Shown: positions 15,625 to 23,992 of the stretch, piece by piece
Position numbering within the stretch: position 1 is the first letter of the stretch
Layout of the letters: each line of letters begins with the position of its first letter
Assembly: GCF_001634625.1 (NCBI RefSeq)
Contig: NZ_LRSE01000003.1
Coordinates: 1-64,000 of the forward strand
Direction: 5' to 3'
Origin: Croceicoccus bisphenolivorans
Lineage (GTDB): Bacteria > Pseudomonadota > Alphaproteobacteria > Sphingomonadales > Sphingomonadaceae
Length of the DNA stretch: 64,000 nucleotides
Translations under genes and position numbers: made by a program
The notes under the pieces: model-generated
What the model was told of the DNA's origin: nothing
Database searches by the model: none
The model's input: the letters and a program-made list of their open reading frames with translations, nothing else

Positions 15625-16929
15625 TTATTCCATAATCTGCATCAGCTCATCGACCGTACACGTGGCAAAACCGACCGCACTATCCGATATGCCATAGGGC
15701 ACGAGAAGTTCCTGCCCCATCAACAGCGCACCGCAGGTATAGACCACATTAGGGACATACCCTGATCGGTCGTCATCCACCGCCGTCAGCACAGGCACCT
15801 TCGACCGCGCGAGCACCTTCGACGGATCGTTCCTGTCCAGCAAGGCGCAGCCCAGCGAATACTTGCGCATCGCGCCAACGCCATGCGTGAACAGCAGCCA
15901 GCCATGTTCGGTCAGCAGCGGGCTGCCGCAGTTGCCGATCTGGATGAACTCCCACGGATACTTCGGCCCCATCAACAGCGCGCCTTCGTCATCCCAGCAT
16001 GCCAGCGTGTCGGATGTCAGCAGGAACAGGTTCTTGCCGTCCTGCCGCCCCACCATCGCGTAGCGCCCGCCCACTTTCTGCGGGAACAGGGCCATGCCCT
16101 TGTTGCGCCCGGCCTGCCCCATAATAGGTTCGAGAGAAAAGCTCTTGAAATCGCGGGTGCGCATCAGTTCCGACCGGATCGCCCTGCCGCTATAGGCGGT
16201 GTAGGTCCCGATCCATTCGTAATCGCCGTCGCCATGGTCGAAACGGACCAGTCGCAAATCCTCCAGCCCGCCGGCCTGCTGCTCCGTCACCGGAAAGATG
16301 ACGGTGTTCGAAAGGCTGGAATCGGAATGGCGATAGACAGTCACGGCCTGATCGCCCGCCACTTCGGCAATCGCGCTATCGGCGGCGGTAGCAAAGCTGG
16401 ATTGCGGCCAGAGGGAGAACTCTCCGCCCTCTTCCATGATCCCTTCGCGGAAGGCGATGGAACTGATGTGCCCTTCGCCCACCGCGCGCAGCGACATCAC
16501 GAAACGGCATGCCCCGTCCGACATGCCCGACTGGTCGGGATGCGGCACGATGGAGGGGTTCATCAGCGCGGCAGCGGCGTATGTATATTCGTGGCAGAAA
16601 TAGCTGCCGATCAGCTTGCGGCGCATTTCGGAAAAACGCGAACCGCCCAGCCCCAGCACTTCCTCCACCTCGGCATACCGTTCAAGGAACATGCGCTCGG
16701 TCTGCCAATGGCGTTCGGCGAAATCGTGCTGAACGCGGCGATATTCGGTTTCGGCCTGCTCCTCAGACAGGGAGAGGATGTCCTGCACCAGCCTGAACGC
16801 ACGGTTGCCATCGGCGGTGCGGGCCTGCCATCCAAGATGAAAGGGCCTGAGAACGACCCGCGAGGGATCCGCCAGCAGACGCTCACCTGAAATGCGCAGC
16901 GGGCTCTCGGGATAGTCGGTTGTTCTCAA
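15625..16929 (-). CDS. Glycoside hydrolase family 130 (mannoside phosphorylase type)
   Basis: 434 residues, no signal peptide. Five-bladed propeller-type protein with GH130 landmarks: EDLRLVRFDHGDG and YTAYSGRAIRSELMRT in the central region, GRNKGMALFPQKVGGRYAM, and GNCGSPLLTEHGWLLFTHG near the C-terminus. GH130 enzymes phosphorolyse beta-mannosides, releasing mannose-1-P. It is longer than many family members because of a ~100-residue helical N-terminal segment. A TTG start at 16929 with a GGACGGAG ribosome-binding site overlaps the upstream GT4 gene by 47 bp. Mannose-1-P released would be a direct ManC substrate. Confidence 0.88.
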   Translation of the reverse strand: MRTTDYPESPLRISGERLLADPSRVVLRPFHLGWQARTADGNRAFRLVQDILSLSEEQAETEYRRVQHDFAERHWQTERMFLERYAEVEEVLGLGGSRFSEMRRKLIGSYFCHEYTYAAAALMNPSIVPHPDQSGMSDGACRFVMSLRAVGEGHISSIAFREGIMEEGGEFSLWPQSSFATAADSAIAEVAGDQAVTVYRHSDSSLSNTVIFPVTEQQAGGLEDLRLVRFDHGDGDYEWIGTYTAYSGRAIRSELMRTRDFKSFSLEPIMGQAGRNKGMALFPQKVGGRYAMVGRQDGKNLFLLTSDTLACWDDEGALLMGPKYPWEFIQIGNCGSPLLTEHGWLLFTHGVGAMRKYSLGCALLDRNDPSKVLARSKVPVLTAVDDDRSGYVPNVVYTCGALLMGQELLVPYGISDSAVGFATCTVDELMQIME

Positions 16930-19249
16930 TGATATCTCCGTCCGAATGGGGAGGGCCCGAATCGGATTGCTGCCTCTGTGCCAGCGCTACCATGCCATGA
17001 TGGGCAAGTTGAAACGCCAATATGGATTCCGCACCGCAATTGCGGTTGCCCCCGCGCGGGGTGATGCCGTCGCGGCAGCGGCCGGTTGCGACATCGGCCA
17101 GCACGATGCCGCGATCGTTGCGGCCAAGAAACCAGCGATAGGCCGAACAGGCGTGGCGGAACCAGAAGGCATCGGGATCGACCGTAAAGGCGCTTGCCGC
17201 TGCCTCTACCGCGGCCTGCGCTTCCAGCGGTTGCTGGTCGAACGGCAGGATTTCGTGCGGCTGGTGGAAACTGTCCGAACCTACCGGGCGGAAATTCCCG
17301 CTGGGAGAGGTTTGCTGCGCGGTAATCCAGCGCAGGCTGGAAAGGCCCGCCATGGTCCATTCCGACCGTTCCAGCAGGCGGCCCGCTTCCAACAATGCCT
17401 GAGACAGGCGCGGATTGTCATAGCCGACCACGCATTCGAACCACGCCCAGTCCGGCCGGCGCGTATCCTGCAGCAATGCGTTGAGCATGGTGCCGCCCCG
17501 TTCCAGCAAGGCCTTTGCACCGGCATGATCGGGTTCCCCCTCCAGCCTACCGACAGCGCCCAGCATCGCAAAGGCAATGGCCCGCGGCGAATCCACATCG
17601 CCAAACCGGTCCAGCGCGGCATCGAACAGGCCGCGCGCCCACCAGCGCAAGTCTTCGGACCTGCCGCGCACCGCCGTGTCGCCCAATGCCCAGATCGCAC
17701 GGCCATTGGAATCATCCGAACCGACTTCCTCGCACCACTGGCGATCATAGCCCATGAAGTTGCGGAACCGGCCTTTCTGCGGGTTCCACGCATGCTGGAT
17801 GAAGGAAGCGAAGATGCCGCAAAGGCGGTCGGCATCCTGCGCCGCCATCGCATCGACCCTGTTCATCAGGATCAGCGCGCGGGCATTGTCGTCGATGCAG
17901 TAGCCGTGGCTTCTGTCCGGTACGGTGCCGATCGCATGCTGGATGAGGCCGACATCGTCGCACATGGCGGCAAAGCCGGTAAGGCCCGGCGTGGCGAAAG
18001 TATTGGCCGCACTGGCCACCGGACTGGCCATCGCCTTGTCCACCAGCGCCGCTGCCGCATCGGCAAACCGCGGCCAGATCGTCTCACGCCCCTTCGCATA
18101 GGCATGGCGCTGCACGGCATCGAGCTGTTCGGGCCGGTCCAGCAGGTCGGTCACGGCTCGCGCAATTGCCTGCTCGCTGCCCGGTTCGATCAACACCCCC
18201 GCGCCATCGGCCAGCAATTCGCGCGCATGCAGGTACGGCGTCGACACGACCGCCTTCCCCAGCGCGACGGCATAACTGAGCGTTCCCGATGTCGATTGCT
18301 GCAAGCCGGGATAGGGCGTCAGGTAGATGTCACACGCCTCAAGCTGGTCCAGCAGCTCGTCCGTGTCGACGAAGCGGTTCACCCACTCAATATGACCGGC
18401 AACGCCCAGCCGCCGGGCAAGCTGTTCCAGGCCCTCGCGATAACTCTCGCCATCGCGCGCGACGAGATCGGGATGAGTCGCACCGACGATGCGGTACACA
18501 ACTTGCGGATGGCGTTCGGCAATGGCCGGAAGCGCCTTGATCACCGTCTCGATCCCCTTGCCGGGGCCGAGCAGGCCGAACGTCATCAGCACTTGGCGGC
18601 CCGAAAGGCCCAGGATCTGCCGGAACTGTTCCTGCCGGCCGAAGGGCCTGTCCGGCGCGCCGTGCGGAATGACGGTAAGGCGTTCGCGGCCGACGCCATA
18701 CATGGCGCAGAGCAGGTCCGCGCTGTGCGCCGACATCACCATCACCTGCGATGCCCGCGACAGAAGGTGGCGCAACACCTGCCGCTGTTTGGCCGACGGT
18801 TCGGCAAGCACCGTGTGCAGCGTAAGGATGAGGGGCGCGGCAAGCCTGTCCACGAAATCGCAGACCATCTCGCCGCATTCGCCGCCGAAGATACCGTATT
18901 CGTGTTGCAGCCAGACGGCATCCACGCCGCTTTCGTTGATCGTGCGCGCGGCCCCCAGATACGATTCGCGTTCCCGCTGTTCGATCGTTCCGGCGATGCC
19001 GCAGTATTCGATGCCTGCGGCAGGATCGACCAACGCATATACGTCGGTGGCGACGTCCGAGTGAAAGCGGCCCAGTTGCTCCACCAGATCAGCCGTGAAG
19101 GTCGCAATCCCGCACTTGCGCGGAATGTAGGTTCCGATCACCGCCAGGCGGCGGGCGGAATTCCGCGAGGCTCCAGCCGGGAAAAGCGGCACGACGCCAG
19201 CCCGTGTACCCGCCGCACGCGCTTCGACTGTCCTGCCTATATCGGTCAT
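16883..19249 (-). CDS. GT4 glycosyltransferase with a long alpha-helical C-terminal domain
   Basis: 788 residues in two parts. Residues ~30-410: GT-B retaining glycosyltransferase, with YIPRKCGIATFTADLVEQL at the N-terminal Rossmann lobe, WLQHEYGIFGGE, VIPHGAPD, GLLGPGKGIETVI and the nucleotide-sugar motif region PYPGLQQSTSGTLSYAVALGK. Residues ~430-780: helical domain with repeated Trp-rich elements (SHGYCIDDNARALI, WFECVVGYDNPRLSQALL, and an HQPHEILPFDQQPLEAQAA block) resembling an (alpha/alpha) toroid. Given the manC/manA/GH130 neighbours it probably transfers mannose from GDP-mannose; acceptor and linkage unknown. First gene of the operon; ATG at 19249. Confidence 0.85.
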   Translation of the reverse strand: MTDIGRTVEARAAGTRAGVVPLFPAGASRNSARRLAVIGTYIPRKCGIATFTADLVEQLGRFHSDVATDVYALVDPAAGIEYCGIAGTIEQRERESYLGAARTINESGVDAVWLQHEYGIFGGECGEMVCDFVDRLAAPLILTLHTVLAEPSAKQRQVLRHLLSRASQVMVMSAHSADLLCAMYGVGRERLTVIPHGAPDRPFGRQEQFRQILGLSGRQVLMTFGLLGPGKGIETVIKALPAIAERHPQVVYRIVGATHPDLVARDGESYREGLEQLARRLGVAGHIEWVNRFVDTDELLDQLEACDIYLTPYPGLQQSTSGTLSYAVALGKAVVSTPYLHARELLADGAGVLIEPGSEQAIARAVTDLLDRPEQLDAVQRHAYAKGRETIWPRFADAAAALVDKAMASPVASAANTFATPGLTGFAAMCDDVGLIQHAIGTVPDRSHGYCIDDNARALILMNRVDAMAAQDADRLCGIFASFIQHAWNPQKGRFRNFMGYDRQWCEEVGSDDSNGRAIWALGDTAVRGRSEDLRWWARGLFDAALDRFGDVDSPRAIAFAMLGAVGRLEGEPDHAGAKALLERGGTMLNALLQDTRRPDWAWFECVVGYDNPRLSQALLEAGRLLERSEWTMAGLSSLRWITAQQTSPSGNFRPVGSDSFHQPHEILPFDQQPLEAQAAVEAAASAFTVDPDAFWFRHACSAYRWFLGRNDRGIVLADVATGRCRDGITPRGGNRNCGAESILAFQLAHHGMVALAQRQQSDSGPPHSDGDIIENNRLSREPAAHFR

Positions 19250-19315
19250 ATGCCTAGCCTTCGCGATTCAAGACCCGTCACCGGATGGCAATCCATCAAA
19301 GCGGAGCAGGTTCCT

Positions 19316-19327
19316 TCGCAGGTGCGA
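19316..19327. promoter_or_regulatory. Palindrome TCGCA-GG-TGCGA, copy 1, ahead of the mannose operon
   Basis: Perfect 5+2+5 inverted repeat 67 bp upstream of the GT4 start. Same arms as the copy at 19396-19409. Candidate operator for an unidentified repressor or activator. Confidence 0.45.
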
Positions 19328-19395
19328 GAATCACCTGAAAAAGACAGCAATTGATCGCAAAGTTATCACGCTTGGTGCGTAATCAACAAATGTTT

Positions 19396-19409
19396 ATCGC
19401 ACATGCGAT
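19396..19409. promoter_or_regulatory. Palindrome ATCGCA-CA-TGCGAT, copy 2, ahead of the mannose operon
   Basis: Perfect 6+2+6 inverted repeat sharing the core TCGCA-N2-TGCGA with copy 1; the centres are 81 bp apart. It lies in an A/T-rich stretch likely to hold the operon promoter, between the stop of the TonB-like gene (19443) and the GT4 start. Confidence 0.5.
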
Positions 19410-19442
19410 ATAAATTCGCGTTTGCACAATATGACAGCATCC

Positions 19443-20192
19443 TTACTGCCACCACCATTGTTTCCAACCGACTTTTTCCGATGTCGGGTTGCCGTCCCCA
19501 TCGATCGCGGGGCGATAGCGGAAACGTTCGATGACCAGCTGGCAGGTTATGCGATCGACTTCGGCGTTGCCGCTGGACCGGGCGACACGGCAATTGCGCG
19601 TGGTGCCATCGGGCGCGACCGTGAAATGCACGATCACATAGGCACCATCACGGTCGCTCGCACTTGAACGCGGGTAGTCGCGGGTGCGGATCTCGCCGGC
19701 GATCTTCTCCGCGTGACGGGCGAAGGGCACGCCGCCGCTGCCCGTACCTTCGCCACCGCTACCGGTGCCGATGCCGGGGCCACCGCCGCCGGTGCCTGTT
19801 CCCTGCTCCGCCGCGCCCGAACGGTTTTCGTTGCCGGTGGACGAAACCGGCGGTGCGGGCGGCGACTCTTTCTTGGGAACGCGCGCCGGCGGCGCACTGA
19901 TTTCCTTCGGCTTGGCCTTGGCCGCTTCCGCACCCGATGCGCCCTCCGGCTCGATCTCCTCCACCTTTTCGGGTTCGGGCTCCGGCTGGAACGGGATGGA
20001 GATCGAAGTGATGGATTCGATGGCCTTGGGCACGACATCGATATCAAAGGCGCGCAGCAGGGCAAAGACCGCGCCGACATGGATCAGCGCGACCACAACG
20101 AGCGTTGCAAGCTTGCGCGGGGTCATACGCTCCCTTGCCGATGCAAGGGCGCGCCTGCGTCGCGAATGATCGGTTATCGGCGTCTGCTCCAT
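19443..20192 (-). CDS. TonB-family energy transducer
   Basis: 249 residues. One N-terminal membrane helix (~28-47, LATLVVVALIHVGAVFALL), then a Pro/Glu/Lys-rich periplasmic linker with a Gly/Thr-rich tract (~50-155), then a TonB C-terminal domain (~165-249) with RDYPRSS, VIVHFTVAPDGTTRNCRVARSSG and FRYRPAIDGDG. Transfers ion-gradient energy to outer-membrane receptors; partner ExbB/ExbD are not in this window. The two TonB-dependent receptors at 47.4 and 59.1 kb are possible clients. Divergent from the response-regulator gene. Confidence 0.87.
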   Translation of the reverse strand: MEQTPITDHSRRRRALASARERMTPRKLATLVVVALIHVGAVFALLRAFDIDVVPKAIESITSISIPFQPEPEPEKVEEIEPEGASGAEAAKAKPKEISAPPARVPKKESPPAPPVSSTGNENRSGAAEQGTGTGGGGPGIGTGSGGEGTGSGGVPFARHAEKIAGEIRTRDYPRSSASDRDGAYVIVHFTVAPDGTTRNCRVARSSGNAEVDRITCQLVIERFRYRPAIDGDGNPTSEKVGWKQWWWQ

Positions 20193-20288
20193 TGCCCCAA
20201 CAATGATTGTCGTCCCTGTGCCGTTCCCGACACGCCCGCCCGCCCGCCTGTGGCAACGCCTATAATGCGATCAGGTTCTGGAGGGCAC

Positions 20289-20699
20289 ATGGCATATATC
20301 CTTGTCGCGGACGACGACGAAATCCTTGCCGAGATGGTCAGGCACCGGCTGAGCGCCGTCGGCCACGAAGTCGCGACTGTCGAGGACGGGCAGCAACTTC
20401 TCGACCAGATCGATCACCGCTTGCCCGATGCGATCCTGCTGGATGCCATGATGCCGATCCTGTCGGGCATGGATACGCTGGAACAATTGAAGGAAAACCC
20501 GCTTCACCGCGATATTCCCGTCGTCATGATGACGGCCCGTCGCAGCCAGCAGGACGTTCTGGCCGCATTGAAGGCCGGTGCGGCAGACTATGTCACGAAA
20601 CCGTTTTCGCCGGAGGATCTGGCCCTGCGCATCGAAGGGCTGCTGGCAAGGCGGCGTTCCGTTTCAGCCGACGGCGGCTTTCGCCATAGTCTGCATTGA
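20289..20699 (+). CDS. Single-domain (receiver) response regulator
   Basis: 136 residues, one receiver domain without an output domain. Acidic pocket DDD at 8-10, phospho-acceptor D52 in LLDAMMP, T82 in MMTARR, and K104 in VTKPFSP. A short basic tail follows. RBS TGGAGG ends 6 nt before the ATG. Likely a CheY/DivK-like signal relay. It sits between the TonB-like gene and the tad locus and converges on the prepilin peptidase gene with 5 bp between stops; a role in pilus control is only suggested by position. Confidence 0.9.
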   Translation: MAYILVADDDEILAEMVRHRLSAVGHEVATVEDGQQLLDQIDHRLPDAILLDAMMPILSGMDTLEQLKENPLHRDIPVVMMTARRSQQDVLAALKAGAADYVTKPFSPEDLALRIEGLLARRRSVSADGGFRHSLH

Positions 20700-20704
20700 A
20701 AACG

Positions 20705-21181
20705 TCAGTAGGGCAGGAACCCCAGCGCCGGGTTCGAAAGCTGCATGATGATGCCGCCCGCCGCGATGGCCACGCCATAGGGCATGACCTTGTCGCCCCT
20801 CTTCAGCTTCCGCCCTGTAAACTTGGCGATCAGTAGCCAGGCCAGGGCCACGAACAACCCGGCAACGGCAATGCTGACGAACAGGCCCAGCGCTTCCGTG
20901 ATCGGGAACCACGCTGCCATCGCCGCATAGAACTTGGCATCGCCGCCGCCCCACAGCTTCAACGCGAAAATGATCATCGCCACGACCAACGCACCGGCAA
21001 AATGCCCGAACCCGGAAAGCGCGTCCTGCCAACCGCCCAGTGCCAGAACCAGAACCAGTCCCGCCACGAGGAAAGCCGCGTTCAGCCAGTTCGGAATGCG
21101 GCGGGTGCGGATATCGAAGATCGCGCCGGTCAGCGCGAACAGGGTGAAAATCGCGGCAAGCGCGACGGCGGGGGTGTTCAC
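20705..21181 (-). CDS. cpaA: Prepilin peptidase, CpaA/TadV (A24) family
   Basis: 158 residues, about five membrane helices. Two catalytic aspartates: D23 in DIRTRRIPNWL and the GxGD-type GGGDAKFY near residue 78. Cleaves the leader of Flp pilin and of the TadE/F-type pseudopilins. It is at the far downstream end of the leftward tad locus, 43 bp after the TadD-like gene, whereas in Caulobacter cpaA is next to pilA. Confidence 0.92.
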   Translation of the reverse strand: MNTPAVALAAIFTLFALTGAIFDIRTRRIPNWLNAAFLVAGLVLVLALGGWQDALSGFGHFAGALVVAMIIFALKLWGGGDAKFYAAMAAWFPITEALGLFVSIAVAGLFVALAWLLIAKFTGRKLKRGDKVMPYGVAIAAGGIIMQLSNPALGFLPY

Positions 21182-21224
21182 TCTGGTTCAGTCCTTGAAA
21201 TTGGCGCGATCAGGAATGGTGCGA

Positions 21225-21977
21225 TCAGGGCCGGACGCTGGCTTTGTCGGAACGCAACACGATCCTGATGGGATAGGCCTTGCGTGCCTGCGCATTGCGA
21301 CGCGCCCGCTGAGCCACACGATCAGAAGCGCTGATGCCCGATCCGCGCGTTTCCACGGTAATCCTCGCAGGCTCCACGCTCTGCCCGGCCATGCGCGTGA
21401 CGCTGCCGTTCTGTTTCACACCGACGCTCACCTGCCCCTGCGCAACGCGAGCGACGGTAACCGCAGGTGCCTTTTCGACCTTGACCGGGCCGCGCAGATC
21501 TTCAGGCGCTTCGTAAATCGTCACCGCGCCGCGAACATCGGGCAACGCCAAATCGGTCACCGCCATTTCGACCGGTGCCGTTTCCGGCAGAGCTGGAAGC
21601 GGGATCGGACCACGGCCTTCAAGGCGCGCAAGGTTGCGAGCGAAACGCTCATCGCCCGGCGCCGCCTCGACAGCCTGGGCGAAATAGCGGGCAGCAAGAT
21701 CGGCGCGACCGATCCGGTCATAAGCGATGGCCATGCCGTTGAAAGCCTCACCCGCAAAGCGCGGATCGTAGGAAGCCTGTCGGAAGGCGACGATAGCCCG
21801 CGTGGGCCGTCCGCCCTGCAGATGCAGCTTGCCCATGGTCAGGCGCTGCTGGAAATAATCAGTCATGTCGATGTCGTTGAGGTCGGCACTGGCCGTGCCC
21901 GAACCGAATATCGACTGGCAGCCGCCAAGCGAAGTGGCCGCGAGCACGAGCCCGGCTATGGTCGCAATCTTGCGCAT
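21225..21977 (-). CDS. tadD: TadD-like TPR lipoprotein of the pilus locus
   Basis: 250 residues. Signal peptide with lipobox (ATSLGGC, Cys ~20), then two or three TPR-like helical repeats (YFQQRLTMGKLHLQGG, GMAIAYDRIGRADLAARYFAQAV), then a ~130-residue Pro/Val-rich tail without TPRs. TadD acts as a pilotin or assembly factor in tad systems. The start at 21977 is supported by AAGGGGGGAAACAAG. Placed between tadC and cpaA, 26 bp after tadC. Confidence 0.8.
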   Translation of the reverse strand: MRKIATIAGLVLAATSLGGCQSIFGSGTASADLNDIDMTDYFQQRLTMGKLHLQGGRPTRAIVAFRQASYDPRFAGEAFNGMAIAYDRIGRADLAARYFAQAVEAAPGDERFARNLARLEGRGPIPLPALPETAPVEMAVTDLALPDVRGAVTIYEAPEDLRGPVKVEKAPAVTVARVAQGQVSVGVKQNGSVTRMAGQSVEPARITVETRGSGISASDRVAQRARRNAQARKAYPIRIVLRSDKASVRP

Positions 21978-22003
21978 CTTGTTTCCCCCCTTCATTCGAA
22001 CCG

Positions 22004-22987
22004 CTATCTGGACATCATCGGGAAGATGTCGCGAACGACGCGGATGGATGCCGGCAGCATCAGCACGCCGATCATCGTAGGCAACATACATACCACAAGA
22101 GGTATGGAGATGAGAACCGGCAAGCGGTGAGCCTTCTCCTCGGCCCGCATCCGGCGCTTTTCACGCATCTCTTCGGCATAGACACGCAACGTCGAGGACA
22201 TGCTGGTACCCAGCTTGTCCGACTGGATCAGCAGCGTGGTAAACGAACGGATTTCATCCACGCGGGCCATGTCGGCCAACCTGCGGAACGCTTCCTCGCG
22301 CGTGGCGCCGGCACGCAACCGAAGCACGGCGATCGACAGAAGCTGCGAAACCAGCGGGTGCGATTTCACCATTTCCCTGCCGACACGGTCCATCGCCGCT
22401 TCGATGCCAAGGCCGGCCTCCACGCAGACGAGCAACAGGTCGAGACAGTCCGGAAAGCCGTTGACGATCTCTTCCTTGCGGCGATCCGCCTTTGCCTGAA
22501 CGAACAGGTTCGGGAAATAAAGGCCAAGCAGACCCATGAACGAACAGCCGATGTAGATCGTCAGAAAGCCCGGCGGCTCTTCCATATAGCCATAGGCGAG
22601 GATCAGAAACATCAGCGGCAGGAACGCCATCACCAGGATGCGTGCGAGTGTGAATATGCGCGGTGCCGCAGGATGGGTGTACCCGGCGGCGATCAGCTTG
22701 TCGCGAAGCCGCTCATCCTTAGTGTCCGTAAGATCGAGGCCCGTACGCTCGATCATGTCGGCAAGCCGGGCCCAGGCATTGAGGTTTTCGCGTTGCCGCA
22801 GGCTGGCTGCCGTCTGCGGCGTATCGGCGACGACCGAACCGGTCGCAATCTGCTGCAGCCCCGCGCGAACGCGCGCACGCCGGTTCGCGATCGTCATCAC
22901 GATCAACGCAATGCCGACCACAATGATGAAGATCCCGAAAAGGGTGGCGATGCGTGTGGCCTGATTGGCGAGAATGAGTTCGATCAT
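22004..22987 (-). CDS. tadC: Tad pilus inner-membrane platform protein TadC (T2SSF)
   Basis: 327 residues. N-terminal membrane helix (~7-28), a second pair at ~120-160, the cytoplasmic T2SSF domain with LDLLLVCVEAGLGIEAAMDRVGREM, and a C-terminal helix. With TadB it forms the platform on which the ATPase polymerises pilin. Two bases separate it from tadB. Confidence 0.93.
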   Translation of the reverse strand: MIELILANQATRIATLFGIFIIVVGIALIVMTIANRRARVRAGLQQIATGSVVADTPQTAASLRQRENLNAWARLADMIERTGLDLTDTKDERLRDKLIAAGYTHPAAPRIFTLARILVMAFLPLMFLILAYGYMEEPPGFLTIYIGCSFMGLLGLYFPNLFVQAKADRRKEEIVNGFPDCLDLLLVCVEAGLGIEAAMDRVGREMVKSHPLVSQLLSIAVLRLRAGATREEAFRRLADMARVDEIRSFTTLLIQSDKLGTSMSSTLRVYAEEMREKRRMRAEEKAHRLPVLISIPLVVCMLPTMIGVLMLPASIRVVRDIFPMMSR

Positions 22988-22989
22988 CG

Positions 22990-23991
22990 TCAGACCTTCA
23001 GGTTGACCAGGCTACGGATCCAGAAGAATCCGATGGCATATAGCGCCAGCAGGCAGATGAAGCCGATGATGAACATCGATTCGCCCGCCACGCTGAGATA
23101 GAATTCCGGATTGACCGAGAACAGGCCGAGGAATGTCGCAATCGGCAGGATGGTCAGCATCCAGCCCGTCATGCGTCCTTCCGAACTCAGCGCCCGCACC
23201 TTCATATAGAGGCTGGCGCGGGCGCGGATCACTTCGGACAGGTTCTGGAGGATTTCGGCGAGGTTGCCGCCCGTCTCGTTCTGCACTGCAAGGCTGACGA
23301 CGAACATGCGGATATCTTCCAGATCCCAGCGTTCGGCCATCGCGCTCAGCGCATCCGTCAGTTCGGCGCCATAGGCGACTTCGTCCGCGACGATGCCGAA
23401 TTCGCTGCCGATCGGGTCTTCCATCTCCGTCGTCAGCAATTCGATGGCAGACGCAATCGGATGACCTGCGCGTAGCGCGCGGACGAATACGTCGAGCGCT
23501 ACCGGGAACTGTTCTTCCACCCGCTTGCGTCGGCGCTGCGCGATGGAACTGATGACCATCAGCGGCAGGAAGACCGCAGCGCAAAGCGCAATTACCAGGG
23601 CCAGCACGAAAATGCCCGCGGAAAAGGCAAGCCCCGCGCCGCCGATACCCAGCAGGATCAGGGCCATGACCAGAACGAATGCCCCCATCATTACGAACAT
23701 TATCTGGCTGGCATTGATCGGCAGGCCGGCCGTCATGATGGTTTTCTGAAGCCGCAGAACCGGCCCCACCATGAACGAGGGCAGGTTGGCCATCTGCTGC
23801 GGTGTCGCCTTACGCAGGCGTGCCATGATCTCTTCGCGCGTGCTGCCTTCGCGGATCATCTTCAGGCGCTTGTTGATCGCCCGGACATGCGCGGACTTGC
23901 TGAAAGACCAGTCCAGCGCGACCTGCGAAATCAGGAAGATTGTGCCGAAAACGGCAATCAGCGTGATGATTTTGAGAAGGTCGTCAATCAT
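22990..23991 (-). CDS. tadB: Tad pilus inner-membrane platform protein TadB (T2SSF)
   Basis: 333 residues. N-terminal helix (~7-27), membrane pair around 100-150, the T2SSF domain (LDVFVRALRAGHPIASAIELL) and C-terminal helices (FIGFICLLALYAIGFF). Partner of TadC; it starts 1 bp after the ATPase gene's stop. Confidence 0.93.
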   Translation of the reverse strand: MIDDLLKIITLIAVFGTIFLISQVALDWSFSKSAHVRAINKRLKMIREGSTREEIMARLRKATPQQMANLPSFMVGPVLRLQKTIMTAGLPINASQIMFVMMGAFVLVMALILLGIGGAGLAFSAGIFVLALVIALCAAVFLPLMVISSIAQRRRKRVEEQFPVALDVFVRALRAGHPIASAIELLTTEMEDPIGSEFGIVADEVAYGAELTDALSAMAERWDLEDIRMFVVSLAVQNETGGNLAEILQNLSEVIRARASLYMKVRALSSEGRMTGWMLTILPIATFLGLFSVNPEFYLSVAGESMFIIGFICLLALYAIGFFWIRSLVNLKV

Positions 23992-23992
23992 G

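Noticed and set aside
16946-19354. Open frame of about 800 codons antisense to the GT4 gene
   Set aside because: Composition artefact of a GC-rich gene; residues are Arg/His/Gly-rich without a fold-like pattern.
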